64,000 nucleotides of DNA. It comes from Streptomyces olivaceoviridis (GTDB lineage: Bacteria > Actinomycetota > Actinomycetes > Streptomycetales > Streptomycetaceae). Below the pieces are notes generated by a model. It made no database searches and had not been told where the DNA came from. It worked only from the letters and a program-made list of their open reading frames with translations. Position numbers and translations under genes: made by a program. The stretch covers positions 62,001-126,000 of the forward strand of contig NZ_BMUI01000008.1 of assembly GCF_014650115.1 (NCBI RefSeq), given 5' to 3'. Every line of letters starts with the position of its first letter. The first letter of the stretch is position 1. Positions 33,701 to 42,702 of the stretch are shown one piece after another.

Positions 33701-36415
33701 GTGTTCCCTCGCCCCGCCCGCCGGCTCCCCCTGACCGCCGCGCTCCTCGCCCTGGCCGGCGCCCTGACCATCGGCGCCTGGGCCGGCCCTCGGGACACGG
33801 CGGAGCCCCACCGGCCGGTCCGGATCACCCATGTCCCCTCCGACCCCGGCACCAGCACCCCGCTGTCCGGCTACGCCGTCCAGTCCACGGCGAAGGTGGG
33901 CGACTCGGCGGCGGACGTGTCCTCCCCCGGCTATCCGGCGCGGGACTGGTATCCGGCCGGCCCACGCTCCACGGTGCTGGCCGCACTGCTGGCGAACGGC
34001 GTGTACGCCGACCCGTTCCACTCCACCGACCAGCAGAAGATCCCCCGGGCCGACTTCGAGGTGCCCTGGTGGTACCGCTCCGACTTCGCCGTCGGGGACA
34101 CCCGGCAGCGCACCTCTCTGGACTTCAGCGGGGTCGTCTCGGCGGCGGACGTCTACGTGAACGGCCGGCAGGTGGCGAAGGCCGCCGAGGTGACCGGCGC
34201 CTACACCCACCACGAGCTCGACATCACCCCGCTGGTCAGGTCCGGCACCAACACGGTCGCCTTCCGCGTCCGGCCCAACGATCCGCTCAAGGACCTGACC
34301 ATGGGCTGGATCGACTGGATCCAGCCGCCGCCCGACCAGAACATGGGAATCGTCCGGGACGTCCTGGTCCGCAGGGGCGGCCCGGTCGCGCTGCGCGACG
34401 CGCACGTGGTCACCGAGCTGGCGGTGCCGTCACTCGCCACGGCCGACCTGACCGTCAAGGCCCAGGCCCGCAACGACACGGACGCGCCGGTCACGGCGGA
34501 GGTCGCCGGCAGCGTCGGCGGGACCGGGTTCCGCACGACGGTGTCGCTCGCGGCACACGAGACGAAGACCGTCACCTTCTCCCCCGCCGACACCCCCGGC
34601 CTGCACCTCACCGACCCGAAGGTGTGGTGGCCGGCCGGCATGGGCGGGCAGCCGCTGTACGACCTCGACCTCACCGCCACCGTGGCCGGCACGACGTCGG
34701 ACACCGCGCACGAGACCTTCGGCATCCGGGACGTGAAGGCCCCGCTGGACTCCGACGGCGCCCGGCAGTACCGGATCAACGGCCGCAAGCTGCTGATCAA
34801 GGGCGGCGGCTGGTCCCCGGACGAGTTCCTGCGCTGGGACCCCACCTATGTCGAGGACCGCTTGAAGTACGCCCTGGACCTGGGCCTGAACACCCTCCGC
34901 CTGGAAGGCCACCTGGAACCGGACGAGTTCTTCGACCTGGCCGACCGCCACGGCGTGCTCACCCTGCCGGGCTGGGAGTGCTGCAACAAATGGGAGGGCC
35001 AGGTCAACGGCAGCGAGAAGGGCAACCGGTGGACCGACGCCGACTACCCGGTCGCCGGGGCGTCCATGGCCGCCGAGGCCGCGCGGCTGCGTGACCACCC
35101 GAGCGTCGTCTCCTTCCTCATCGGCAGCGACTTCGCCCCCGACGCGAAGATCGAGAAGACCTACCTGGACGCCCTGGAGTCCGCCGACTGGCCCACGCCC
35201 GTCGTCTCCTCCGCCTCCGACCGGTCCTCCCCACGGCTGGGCGGCTCGGGCATGAAGATGACCGGCCCCTACGACTGGGTGCCGCCCGGCTACTGGTACG
35301 CCAAGCGCGAGGGCGGGGCGACCGGCTTCAACTCCGAGACCAGCGCGGGCCCGAGCATCCCCACCCTCGACACCCTGCGCCGGATGATGACGCCCGCCGA
35401 ACTCGACACCCTGTGGAAGGACCCGGACGCCAGGCAGTACCACCGTTCGCCGTCCCCCGTCTTCGGCACGCTGAAGATCTACGACGACGCCCTCGCCGGC
35501 CGCTACGGCGCCCCGACCGGTCTCACCGACTACGTCCGCAAGGCCCAGCTGGCCCAGTACGAGAACGTCCGCGCCCAGTTCGAGGCGTACGGACGCAACG
35601 CGACCGACCAGGACCGGCCCGCCACCGGGGTGATCCACTGGATGTTCAACAGCGGCTGGACGTCCCTGCACTGGCAGCTCACCGACCGCTACCTCGACCA
35701 GAACGGCTCCTACTTCGGCGCGAAGAAGGCGAACGAGCCGCTGCACATCCAGTACTCCTACGACGACCGCTCGGTCGTGGTGGTGAACAACCGGCCCGCC
35801 GCCGCCAAGGGCCTCACCGCGCGAGCCACGCTGTACGACCCCGACGGCACGCAGAAGTACGACAGGACCGTCACCGGCGTGGCGGTGGACGGGGGCGGGG
35901 CGCACGGCACACCGCTGACCCTGCCGTCCTCGGTGAGCGGGCTGTCGCGGACATATCTGCTCCGGCTGGTGCTGACGGACGCGCACGGCACGGAGGTGAG
36001 CCGGAACGTGTACTGGCTCTCCACCCGGCCCGACACCCTCGACTGGGACGGCACCACCTGGTACCACACGCCGACGACGAGCTACGCCGACATGAAGGGG
36101 CTCGCCTCGATGGCACAGGTCCCGGTGACGGCGACGGCGACCACGCGTTCGTCGGACGGCACGGCGACCACGACGGTGACCCTGCGCCACAGCGGAAGCG
36201 GCAAGACCCCGGCGCTGCTGACGGACGTGCACCTCGTGGACGGGCGCGGCAGGCCCGTGCTGCCGGTGCGCTGGTCGGACAACGAGGTGAGCCTGTGGCC
36301 GGGCGAGTCGGTGACGCTGACCGCCACCTACCGGACCGCCGACCTGCGCGGCTCGGCACCGGGTGTGCGGGTGTCCGGGTGGAACACGCCGGAGCGGACG
36401 GTGCCGGCGGCCTGA
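33701..36415 (+). CDS. csxA: Secreted exo-beta-D-glucosaminidase (GH2)
   Basis: A 904-residue glycoside hydrolase family 2 enzyme resembling exo-beta-D-glucosaminidase CsxA. It removes GlcN from the non-reducing end of chitosan oligomers outside the cell. There is a hydrophobic signal/anchor in residues 8-30. A sugar-binding jelly roll (about 120-220), an Ig-like domain, the TIM barrel from about 365, and C-terminal beta domains follow. IGSDFAPD carries the acid/base D477 in the Ser-Asp form typical of this subgroup, not Asn-Glu; FNSETSAGPS carries nucleophile E546. GTG 33701 has GGAGA upstream. It is controlled by the ROK-type operator. Confidence 0.93.
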   Translation: MFPRPARRLPLTAALLALAGALTIGAWAGPRDTAEPHRPVRITHVPSDPGTSTPLSGYAVQSTAKVGDSAADVSSPGYPARDWYPAGPRSTVLAALLANGVYADPFHSTDQQKIPRADFEVPWWYRSDFAVGDTRQRTSLDFSGVVSAADVYVNGRQVAKAAEVTGAYTHHELDITPLVRSGTNTVAFRVRPNDPLKDLTMGWIDWIQPPPDQNMGIVRDVLVRRGGPVALRDAHVVTELAVPSLATADLTVKAQARNDTDAPVTAEVAGSVGGTGFRTTVSLAAHETKTVTFSPADTPGLHLTDPKVWWPAGMGGQPLYDLDLTATVAGTTSDTAHETFGIRDVKAPLDSDGARQYRINGRKLLIKGGGWSPDEFLRWDPTYVEDRLKYALDLGLNTLRLEGHLEPDEFFDLADRHGVLTLPGWECCNKWEGQVNGSEKGNRWTDADYPVAGASMAAEAARLRDHPSVVSFLIGSDFAPDAKIEKTYLDALESADWPTPVVSSASDRSSPRLGGSGMKMTGPYDWVPPGYWYAKREGGATGFNSETSAGPSIPTLDTLRRMMTPAELDTLWKDPDARQYHRSPSPVFGTLKIYDDALAGRYGAPTGLTDYVRKAQLAQYENVRAQFEAYGRNATDQDRPATGVIHWMFNSGWTSLHWQLTDRYLDQNGSYFGAKKANEPLHIQYSYDDRSVVVVNNRPAAAKGLTARATLYDPDGTQKYDRTVTGVAVDGGGAHGTPLTLPSSVSGLSRTYLLRLVLTDAHGTEVSRNVYWLSTRPDTLDWDGTTWYHTPTTSYADMKGLASMAQVPVTATATTRSSDGTATTTVTLRHSGSGKTPALLTDVHLVDGRGRPVLPVRWSDNEVSLWPGESVTLTATYRTADLRGSAPGVRVSGWNTPERTVPAA

Positions 36416-36419
36416 CGCC

Positions 36420-36454
36420 ACAGGGGGGTGGGCCGTCCCGGCCCACCCCCCTGT
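36420..36454. terminator. Terminator after csxA
   Basis: Perfect 15-bp arms ACAGGGGGGTGGGCC (36420-36434) and complement (36440-36454), loop GTCCC. It begins 4 bp after the csxA stop and also serves the convergent secreted-protein gene. Confidence 0.92.
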
Positions 36455-36496
36455 CCCTGTCCCTGTCCCTGTCCCGGCTCAGCTCAGCTCAGCTCA
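36451..36496. repeat. Hexamer and pentamer arrays after the terminator
   Basis: CTGTCC four times (36451-36474), then CTCAG three and a half times (36478-36496). The pentamer run includes the TGA stop of the secreted-protein gene (36489-36491) and its last Ser codon. Confidence 0.85.
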
Positions 36497-37937
36497 CGGT
36501 GAGCGCGGTGTCGTCGAGGACGAACGACGTCTGGAGGGTGGAGCCCTCGGTGCCGGTGAACTTGATCGTGACGGTCTGGCCGGCGTAGCTCGCGAGGTTG
36601 AAGGCGCGCTGGGTGTAGCCGCTCGCCGCGTTCAGGTTCGAGTACGTCGCGAGGGTGGACAGCACCGTTCCGCCGCTGCTCAGCACCTGCGCCTTGAGGG
36701 TGTCGTAGGCCGTCGAGGTGGTCGTCTCGGCGGTGTCGACGTGGAGGTAGAAGCTCAGGGTGGCGCTCGTGCAGCCGGCGGGGACGGTCACCGACTGCGC
36801 GAGGGTGTCGGTGTGGGCGGAGCCGTAGCCGTTCAGCCAGGCCTTGTAGGAGCCGGTGCGGGCGGCCTCGCCGGTGTCGTTGGTGACCACACCGCTGGAG
36901 GCGGTCCAGGAGGTGGCGCCGGACTCGAAGCCGGGGTTGGCCAGGAACTGGCCGGCCGTGCAGGTGCCGCCACCGCCACCGCCACCACTGCTGCCGCTCG
37001 CGCCGGACAGCCACTCGGTGGCGTTGAGGGCGAGGGCCGCGTCGGTGGCGCTGGAGTCGTTCCAGCCGTCGTACAGGGTGTTGCCGGACTGGCCGGTGCC
37101 GTCGTCGATGGGTGAGCTGTCGCCCCAGAACGCGACCCGGCCGCTGCCGAAGGTGCTGGTGGCGAAGAAGGCGCCGGTGTTGCCGGAGTAACCGGTGCGG
37201 TAGAGCAGGCCCTTGACGGCCGCGTTGTCGGCGGGCTTGAGGGTGGCGGTCGTACCGCTGGCGATCAGGCTCTTGGTGACGGTGCCGAAGGAGCCGTGGA
37301 GCACCGGGTCGGTGCTGTCGCCGATCGCGGCCGGGTGGTCGGAGCTGATGCTCAGCGAGTCGACGGAGAAGCCGAACGGGTCGGTGGAGTCGACGCTGTT
37401 GTTCGTCATCAGGTCGTTGAAGATCTCGACCGCGTCGTAGCCGTCGTTGTTGCGGTCGGCGCCGGTGTGGTCGGAGATCATGAACAGACCGCCGCCGTTC
37501 TTCACGAAGTTCATGATCGCCGTCTTCTCGGCGCTGGTGAACGGCGTGTTGGGTTCCGGCAGGACCAGCGTGTCGAAGTTCGACAGGTCGGTCGCGGACG
37601 TGCCGCCATAGGCGAGGCTGGAGCCCGACGGCAGGGTCTTGAGGCTGTAGTCGCCGGTCTTCTGGAGCGCCACGCCCCAGGAGGACAGGGCGCCGGTCCA
37701 GTCCGTCTCGGCGGACGGGGTGGAGTCCTGGCCGAGCGGGTCGGGCTGGCTGGTGGAGATGATCCAGTCGGCGTTGCCGGCCGTCTCGGCGTGGGCGTTG
37801 TCGAACAGGACGCGGTGCGTGGTCGCCGCGTGGGCGGGGGTGCCGGTGCCGACCTGGAGGGCGGCTCCGGTGACCAACAGGCCCACGCCGGCCAGGGCGG
37901 TGGTGAATATGCGGCGGGATCTTTCGGATCCGGGCAT
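36489..37937 (-). CDS. Large secreted protein: GATase-like domain, Gly linker, beta-sandwich
   Basis: A 482-residue exported protein. RSRRIFTTALAGVGLLVTGA is a signal peptide with paired arginines (AHAA cleavage near 40). Residues 45-340 form an alpha/beta domain with VLFDNAHAETAG, FDTLVLPEPN, GGGLFMISDHTGAD and GRVAFWGDSSPIDDG, resembling DUF4350/class I amidotransferase-like folds. A seven-glycine linker (SSGGGGGGGT) leads to a C-terminal jelly roll starting FLANPGFESGATSWTAS, typical of carbohydrate-binding modules. Its function is unknown; secreted and polymer-binding is the safe reading. ATG 37937 has GGAGG upstream. A strong 9-bp dyad lies 60 bp upstream. Confidence 0.75.
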   Translation of the reverse strand: MPGSERSRRIFTTALAGVGLLVTGAALQVGTGTPAHAATTHRVLFDNAHAETAGNADWIISTSQPDPLGQDSTPSAETDWTGALSSWGVALQKTGDYSLKTLPSGSSLAYGGTSATDLSNFDTLVLPEPNTPFTSAEKTAIMNFVKNGGGLFMISDHTGADRNNDGYDAVEIFNDLMTNNSVDSTDPFGFSVDSLSISSDHPAAIGDSTDPVLHGSFGTVTKSLIASGTTATLKPADNAAVKGLLYRTGYSGNTGAFFATSTFGSGRVAFWGDSSPIDDGTGQSGNTLYDGWNDSSATDAALALNATEWLSGASGSSGGGGGGGTCTAGQFLANPGFESGATSWTASSGVVTNDTGEAARTGSYKAWLNGYGSAHTDTLAQSVTVPAGCTSATLSFYLHVDTAETTTSTAYDTLKAQVLSSGGTVLSTLATYSNLNAASGYTQRAFNLASYAGQTVTIKFTGTEGSTLQTSFVLDDTALTVS

Positions 37938-37996
37938 CCGTCGAACCTCCGTGAAGGGGTGGGGAAGAGGGCGGTGCGGGCGCCAAGTCTGCGCGC

Positions 37997-38020
37997 GTAG
38001 AACCCGCTTGAGGGTTCTAC
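37997..38020. promoter_or_regulatory. 9-bp inverted repeat upstream of the secreted protein
   Basis: GTAGAACCC (37997-38005) and GGGTTCTAC (38012-38020) around GCTTGA; after one mismatch, CGCG pairs with CGCG outside. It lies between the divergent secreted-protein gene (start 37937) and the GlsB-like gene (start 38167). It could be an operator of a dimeric repressor, or an RNA hairpin. Confidence 0.55.
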
Positions 38021-38166
38021 ACGCGTCGAACGGTTGAAAGGTACATGGCATGAAGGGGCGGTGAACAGAGGCTTCCGGGGGCAACCGGAGCGGAGTGGCT
38101 CCGCTTACAGCGGGCACATGCCACATCAGCGGGGATCACCCACAAGAACGTCAAGGAGGGGCGGCC

Positions 38167-38430
38167 ATGGAGATCTCAGGCATCATCAGCGCCATCGTCA
38201 TCGGCCTCGTCATCGGTGTGCTGGGGCGGCTGGTCGTCCCCGGACGGCAGCACATCGGGGTCCTGTGGACCATCGTCGTCGGCATCGTGGCCGCGCTGCT
38301 GGGCTCGGCGATCGCCGCCGGGCTGGGGGTCGCCGACACGAAGGGGCCCGACTGGATCGAGTGGCTCATCCAGATAGCCCTGGCGGCCGTCGGAGTGGCC
38401 GCGCTGGACCGGAGCCGGGCCCGGCGCTGA
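38167..38430 (+). CDS. GlsB/YeaQ/YmgE-family membrane stress protein
   Basis: An 87-residue, three-helix transglycosylase-associated (PF04226) protein: ISGIISAIVIGLVIGVLGRL, VVPGRQHIGVLWTIVVG, and a third hydrophobic segment near 60-80. Members are induced by general stress; the mechanism is unknown. ATG 38167 has AAGGAGG nine bases upstream. The stop is 1 bp from the stop of the convergent GNAT gene. Confidence 0.9.
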   Translation: MEISGIISAIVIGLVIGVLGRLVVPGRQHIGVLWTIVVGIVAALLGSAIAAGLGVADTKGPDWIEWLIQIALAAVGVAALDRSRARR

Positions 38431-38431
38431 G

Positions 38432-39208
38432 TCAGTTCTCGTACACGTAGGGCGTCGTGGTGCTCAGCGCGTGGAAGCCGAGGCGGGCCAGGATCGGGCG
38501 GCTCATGGACGAGGCGTCGACGTACACGTAGCGGTAGCCCTGGGCGGCGGCGACGCGGGCGCGGTGGGCGATCAGGGCGCGGTAGATGCCCCGGCCCCGC
38601 CAGGCCGCGACCGTGCCGCCGCCCCACAGCCCGGCGAACCGGGTGCCGGGCACCAGCTCCATGCGGGCGGCGGCGACGGGTTCGCCGTCGGCGAGGGCGG
38701 CCACGGCGACGACCGTGCCGGGGTCGGCGGCCAGGCGGGCGAGCAACTGGTGCCGCAGGCCGCCGCCGTCGGTCCCGAAGACCCTCTCGTGCACGTCCAC
38801 GACGAGGTCGACGCCGGCCTGATCGGTGGCCTCGACGAAGCGGACGCCGGCCGGCGGTGCGGTGTCCAGCGGCAGCCCGGCCACCTCGGCCACCATGAGC
38901 GTCTCGGCGGGCTCGGCCCGGAATCCGGCGGCGAGCAGCCGGCCGCCGAGATCGGCCGGCTCGTCATGGCCGTAGAGCTTCCACTCGAAGTCCAGACCCA
39001 GGCCGGCGAAGTAGGCGATCTGCTCGCGGACGGTCCGGTCCACGTCCGCCGCGCCCAGGCCGGACCAGAGCACGCCGTTCCAGCCGTGCGCGTCCGCGAC
39101 CTGGCGCACCACCCCGTCGGCCCGCTCGATCCGGGCCCCGGGTCCGTCGGGCCGGGCACCCTCGCGCAGGTCCCGGTCGTACACAGCGAGCACTGAGGCA
39201 TGATCCAT
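38432..39208 (-). CDS. GNAT-family N-acetyltransferase
   Basis: A 258-residue protein with a C-terminal GNAT domain (from about 120: VRFVEATDQAGVDLVVDVHE, then TVAAWRGRGIYRALIAHRAR, the acetyl-CoA loop, and YVDASSMSRPILARLGF). The N-terminal 110 residues form a degenerate second GNAT-like half. The acceptor is unknown. ATG 39208 has GTGAGGA upstream. Confidence 0.85.
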   Translation of the reverse strand: MDHASVLAVYDRDLREGARPDGPGARIERADGVVRQVADAHGWNGVLWSGLGAADVDRTVREQIAYFAGLGLDFEWKLYGHDEPADLGGRLLAAGFRAEPAETLMVAEVAGLPLDTAPPAGVRFVEATDQAGVDLVVDVHERVFGTDGGGLRHQLLARLAADPGTVVAVAALADGEPVAAARMELVPGTRFAGLWGGGTVAAWRGRGIYRALIAHRARVAAAQGYRYVYVDASSMSRPILARLGFHALSTTTPYVYEN

Positions 39209-39281
39209 GTCCTCACTTCAGCACGCCGACCGGGCAGACACAAAGGATTTACCGGTCAGACCCGGAAGATATGGCAGGAAG

Positions 39282-39654
39282 TCAGCGGCCGTCCGGCCGT
39301 ACCGCCGCCAGGTAGGCGGTGAGGCGGTCGCGGTTGCGGGCCAGGCAGTCGATGCGGGCCTGGATGCGGTCGATGTGCCCCCTGGAGCAGGGCGGCCGTC
39401 TCCGCCGGCACGTCCTCGGGAGCCGGCACGAGGTGATCCGGACCGCAGAGGTACGGCAGGATCACGCGGATCATCCCGGTGGTCAGACCGGAGTCCAGCA
39501 GGCCGCGGATCTGCCCCACCCGAGCGACCGCCGACTCGGGATAGCTGCGGTAGCCGTTGCCGGTGCGTTCCGGGTGGAGCAGGTGCTGTTCCTCGTAGTA
39601 CCGCAGCAGCCGGGTGGGGACGCCCGTACGGCGGGACAGCTCACCGATCCGCAT
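39282..39654 (-). pseudogene. MerR-family regulator with a poly-G frameshift
   Basis: The N-terminal domain is intact: MRIGELSRRTGVPTRLLRYY, then NGYRSYPESAVARVGQIRGL. At CTCCAGGGGGCAC (five G on this strand, near 39379-39383) the frame shifts. Removing one G restores the expected helix HIDRIQARIDCLARNRDRL and a stop at 39282, giving a normal 123-residue protein. As written, translation runs to 39256 with an unrelated Pro/Arg tail. This may be a sequencing error, a recent loss, or slippage-based switching. It is divergent from the MFS gene, 60 bp away. Confidence 0.82.
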
Positions 39655-39675
39655 GACGGCCTCCCGGACCCGCGC

Positions 39676-39706
39676 TTGACCTTCACACTGATGTGAGGCT
39701 TCGACC
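39676..39706 (+). promoter_or_regulatory. MerR-type promoter of the MFS gene
   Basis: TTGACC (39676-39681) is followed by the imperfect dyad CTTCACA-CTGA-TGTGAGG, as in the over-long spacers of MerR-regulated promoters. No good -10 is seen at 18-19 bp. The MFS start at 39715 is so close that its transcript may be leaderless. Confidence 0.45.
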
Positions 39707-39714
39707 ATGGTCGC

Positions 39715-41001
39715 ATGACCCTGTCCTCCCAGGTCGAGGGCGGTCGCTTGCCGTGGTCGGGGCTGCTCGCCCTGTCCTGCGCCGCGTTCACCGCCGTACT
39801 GACCGAACTCCTCCCGGCGGGCCTGCTGCCCGCGATGGCGCCCCCGCTGGGGGTGGCCGAGTCCCGGATCGGTTTCCTCGTCACCGCGTACGCCGCCGCC
39901 TCGTTCGTGGCCGCGATCCCGGTGACCGCGGCCCTGCGGGGACTCCCCCGGCGGCCGGTGCTCTGCGGCACGCTGGTGGGGTTCGCCGTCAGCGACGCCC
40001 TGGTCGCGCTGTCGTCGTCGTACCCGCTCACCGTCGCGGCCCGGCTGCTGGCCGGGGCGATGGGCGGCACGCTGTGGGCGATGCTCGCCGGGTACGCGGC
40101 CCGGATGGTGCCGGCCGAGCGGCGCGGCCGGGCCATCGCGGTGGTGCTGGCCGGGATCACACTGGCCCTGGCGCTGGGCGTGCCCGCCGGTACCGCGCTG
40201 GCCGGAGCGATGGGCTGGCGGTCCGCGTTCGGCACGCTCGCCGTGCTCGCCGCGCTGCTCGTGGGCTGGGTACGGCTGCGGGTGCCGGGCTTCCCGGGCG
40301 AACCGCCGCACGTGCGCGTGCCCCTGGTCCGGGTCGCCGTACGCCCCGGGATCCGCCCGGTGCTGTCCGTGACGCTGTTCCTGCTGCTGGGGCACCAGGT
40401 GATGTACACGTACCTCGCCCCGTTCGCCGCGGACGCGGGGTACGGCCGTACGGGCGTGCTGCTCGCGGTGTTCGGGTCCGCCACGGTGGCCGGCATCTGG
40501 CTCACCGGCGTGCTGGTCGACCGAAGGCCACGCCCCACCCTGCTCACGGCGCTCGCCCTGGTCGCCGCCGTGCTGCCGGCGCTGGGCCTGGGCGCCCGGG
40601 TGCCCGGGCTGCTGGTCGGCGCGGTGGCGCTGTGGGGCGTGGCCTTCGGCGGGGCGCCCACGCTGATCCAGACCGCGCTGGTCGACGCGTCGGGGCCGGC
40701 CGACGCCGACGTGGCGACCTCGTTGCAGACCACGGTGTACAACGCGGGCATCGCCGCCGGTTCGCTCACCGGCGGTCTGGCGCTGGACGCCGCGGGCGCC
40801 GGGGCGCTGCCCTGGACCGCGCTGGCGCCGGTCCTGCTGGCGCTCGCGACGGTCGCGGCCGGACGCCGGTACGCCTTCCCGGCGCGGCGACCGGCTGTTG
40901 CCGCTGGGGCGAACGCGCTGGCCGGGTCGGCCGCGGTGGCCGTAGCCTGCCCTGTCGGAGATCATGCCGTGAGGAGGCGGGCCGATGGTACGGGACAGTG
41001 A
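39715..41001 (+). CDS. MFS drug/metabolite exporter
   Basis: A 428-residue major facilitator with about 12 helices, of the sugar-efflux/YdhP/AraJ-like DHA1 type: LSCAAFTAVLTELLPAGLLP in helix 1, LLAGAMGGTLWAMLAGYAAR and the RRGRAIA loop. It probably pumps out small organic compounds. The 3' end overlaps the next gene by 17 bp, so the two are coupled. It is divergent from the MerR gene, the expected regulator. Confidence 0.88.
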   Translation: MTLSSQVEGGRLPWSGLLALSCAAFTAVLTELLPAGLLPAMAPPLGVAESRIGFLVTAYAAASFVAAIPVTAALRGLPRRPVLCGTLVGFAVSDALVALSSSYPLTVAARLLAGAMGGTLWAMLAGYAARMVPAERRGRAIAVVLAGITLALALGVPAGTALAGAMGWRSAFGTLAVLAALLVGWVRLRVPGFPGEPPHVRVPLVRVAVRPGIRPVLSVTLFLLLGHQVMYTYLAPFAADAGYGRTGVLLAVFGSATVAGIWLTGVLVDRRPRPTLLTALALVAAVLPALGLGARVPGLLVGAVALWGVAFGGAPTLIQTALVDASGPADADVATSLQTTVYNAGIAAGSLTGGLALDAAGAGALPWTALAPVLLALATVAAGRRYAFPARRPAVAAGANALAGSAAVAVACPVGDHAVRRRADGTGQ

Positions 41002-41476
41002 GCTGCGGTATCTGCGCCGCTGTGTGGAGCTGGCGACAGAGGCGCTGGACGCCGGTGACGAGCCCTTCGGGTCGGTGCTCGTGGCCGGGGACGGGACGGT
41101 GCTGGCGGAGGACCGCAACCGGGTGGCGGACGGGGACCGCACCCGGCATCCCGAGTTCGAGCTGGCCCGCTGGTCGGCCGCGCACCTGACGCCCGAGGAG
41201 CGTGCCGCGGCGACCGTCTACACCTCCGGCGAGCACTGCCCGATGTGCGCGGCGGCGCACGCCTGGGTGGGGCTCGGCCGGATCGTGTACATCGTCTCCT
41301 CCGTCCAGCTCTCCGCCCTGCTGGCCGAGTTGGGCGTACCCGCGCCCCCGGTGCGCACGCTGCCCGTGCGGGACATCGCGCCGGACGTGGCCGTGGAGGG
41401 GCCGGTGCAGGAACTGGTGGACGAGGTACGGCAGTTGCACCGCCGCCACCGCACCGGGAGCTCCGACGGCGCCTGA
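40985..41476 (+). CDS. Nucleoside/guanine deaminase-like protein (CDA fold)
   Basis: A 163-residue cytidine-deaminase-fold zinc hydrolase: EPFGSVLVAGDG, HPEFELARW (zinc His and catalytic Glu in an H-P-E form instead of H-A-E) and EHCPMCAAAHAW (the two zinc cysteines). It is closest to the guanine deaminase/TadA-like class, substrate unproven. ATG 40985 has GAGGAGG and overlaps the MFS gene end, so the two are probably translated together. Confidence 0.85.
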   Translation: MVRDSELRYLRRCVELATEALDAGDEPFGSVLVAGDGTVLAEDRNRVADGDRTRHPEFELARWSAAHLTPEERAAATVYTSGEHCPMCAAAHAWVGLGRIVYIVSSVQLSALLAELGVPAPPVRTLPVRDIAPDVAVEGPVQELVDEVRQLHRRHRTGSSDGA

Positions 41477-41478
41477 GC

Positions 41479-42333
41479 TCAGCCGAGTTCGAGGGTGGTG
41501 ACGCCGAACACCCGCTCCCGGGTGTACGCGCGCACCGGTCCCGTGTACATGCGGGCGGTCTCGAACGAGGGGCGCAGGCCCGCCGCTTCGGCGAGGGCGA
41601 CGCCGGCCGCGTTCGGCTCGGGGACGTCGATCGCCACCTCGCTGCCGGCCGCCTCGGCGGTGAGGGCGGCGAACAGGGCCCGGGCGTCGTCGGCGGTGTC
41701 CGCGAAGAGGGGGCCGATGCGCAGGGTGTCGTGGCCGGGGCGGAGCACGCCGTAGCCGGTCGGGCGGCCGTCCTTCGCACGGAGGACGGCACGGTGGCCG
41801 GGTGTGCGGAGCCACTCCGCGAGGAAGCGGGGGCGGTCGGCGGGGTGGCAGGCGCTGTCGTAGGCGGTCAGCGCGGCCAGGTCGGCGGGCCCGGCCGGGC
41901 GGACGCCGGTGGGCGTGCCGCCGCCGGGGGCGGTGCCGGTGAAGCGGATGGTGCGGTGGGCGGAACGGAAGCCGGACTGGCGGTAGTTGCCCTGCTGGGC
42001 GACGACCCCGTCCAGGCCGACCGTCCGGTTCCCGGCGTGGGCCAGCGCGGTCTTCCACGTGGTGAGCCCGTGTCCCAGGCCGCGCAGGTCGGGGCGGACC
42101 AGGTAGCAGCCGAGGAAGGCGTAGTCGGGGCCGTGGTTGACGACGGAGATGGCCGACACCGGCTCCCCGTCGATCCGGCCGAGGAAGAACCCCTCGGGGT
42201 CCTGCGCGAAGAACGCGGGCCCGTCGGACAGCCCGGGATTCCAGCCCTCCGCGGCCGCCCACCCGCTGATCACCGGCCAGTCGTCGAGGGTGGCCCGTGT
42301 GACGACGAGGTCGTGGGGGGTCGCAGAGGTCAT
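41479..42333 (-). CDS. Two-domain GNAT acetyltransferase
   Basis: A 284-residue protein. The N-terminal GNAT domain (VVTRATLDDWPVISGWAAAE, CYLVRPDLRGLGHGLTTWK) is followed by a C-terminal acetyltransferase-like half ending FGVTTLELG. This layout matches GNAT proteins with a C-terminal DUF of unknown role. ATG 42333 has GGAG upstream. It is convergent with the deaminase, 2 bp apart. Confidence 0.85.
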   Translation of the reverse strand: MTSATPHDLVVTRATLDDWPVISGWAAAEGWNPGLSDGPAFFAQDPEGFFLGRIDGEPVSAISVVNHGPDYAFLGCYLVRPDLRGLGHGLTTWKTALAHAGNRTVGLDGVVAQQGNYRQSGFRSAHRTIRFTGTAPGGGTPTGVRPAGPADLAALTAYDSACHPADRPRFLAEWLRTPGHRAVLRAKDGRPTGYGVLRPGHDTLRIGPLFADTADDARALFAALTAEAAGSEVAIDVPEPNAAGVALAEAAGLRPSFETARMYTGPVRAYTRERVFGVTTLELG

Positions 42334-42652
42334 CGATGCGCTCCGTTTCCGTCGGGTGGGGCTGTCGGTACGGCACGGCCGTCCGCCGGCCGCCCGCAGC
42401 ATCCTTCCGAATCGGGGGAGGCCGCGCCATGGGGAGATCGGACGATACGGCTGGACTCCGTCCACCGGGCCGGGGAGTTGGAGACGCCTGGATACGGCGA
42501 TACAGGATGCCGGCCACCTGGTGGGAGGGCACAGGGATCGGCCGGATCGGCTTCGCGGTGCCGTCGGCCGCTCCGCGGGGTGGTACGGCGTCGGTGGGGG
42601 CACGGGCCCGCACCCGACGTCCGCCGCAGCGTTCACCGCACCCCGCGCGGGA
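42334..42652. other. Intergenic region without a recognised gene
   Basis: This stretch, upstream of the GNAT gene and downstream of the chaplin terminator, holds only the GNAT promoter near 42334-42400. Open frames in it match nothing and have no ribosome binding site. No repeat array was seen. Confidence 0.6.
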
Positions 42653-42694
42653 GCGCACGGCCCCGCCGGGCCGGGGTCCGGTGGGGCCGTGTGC
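42653..42694. terminator. Terminator of the chaplin gene
   Basis: A 17-bp stem GCGCACGGCCCCGCCGG (42653-42669) pairs with 42678-42694, with only two G-U-type mismatches and an 8-base loop. It starts 8 bp after the chaplin stop, reading on the minus strand. Confidence 0.85.
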
Positions 42695-42702
42695 GGGGTG
42701 GG

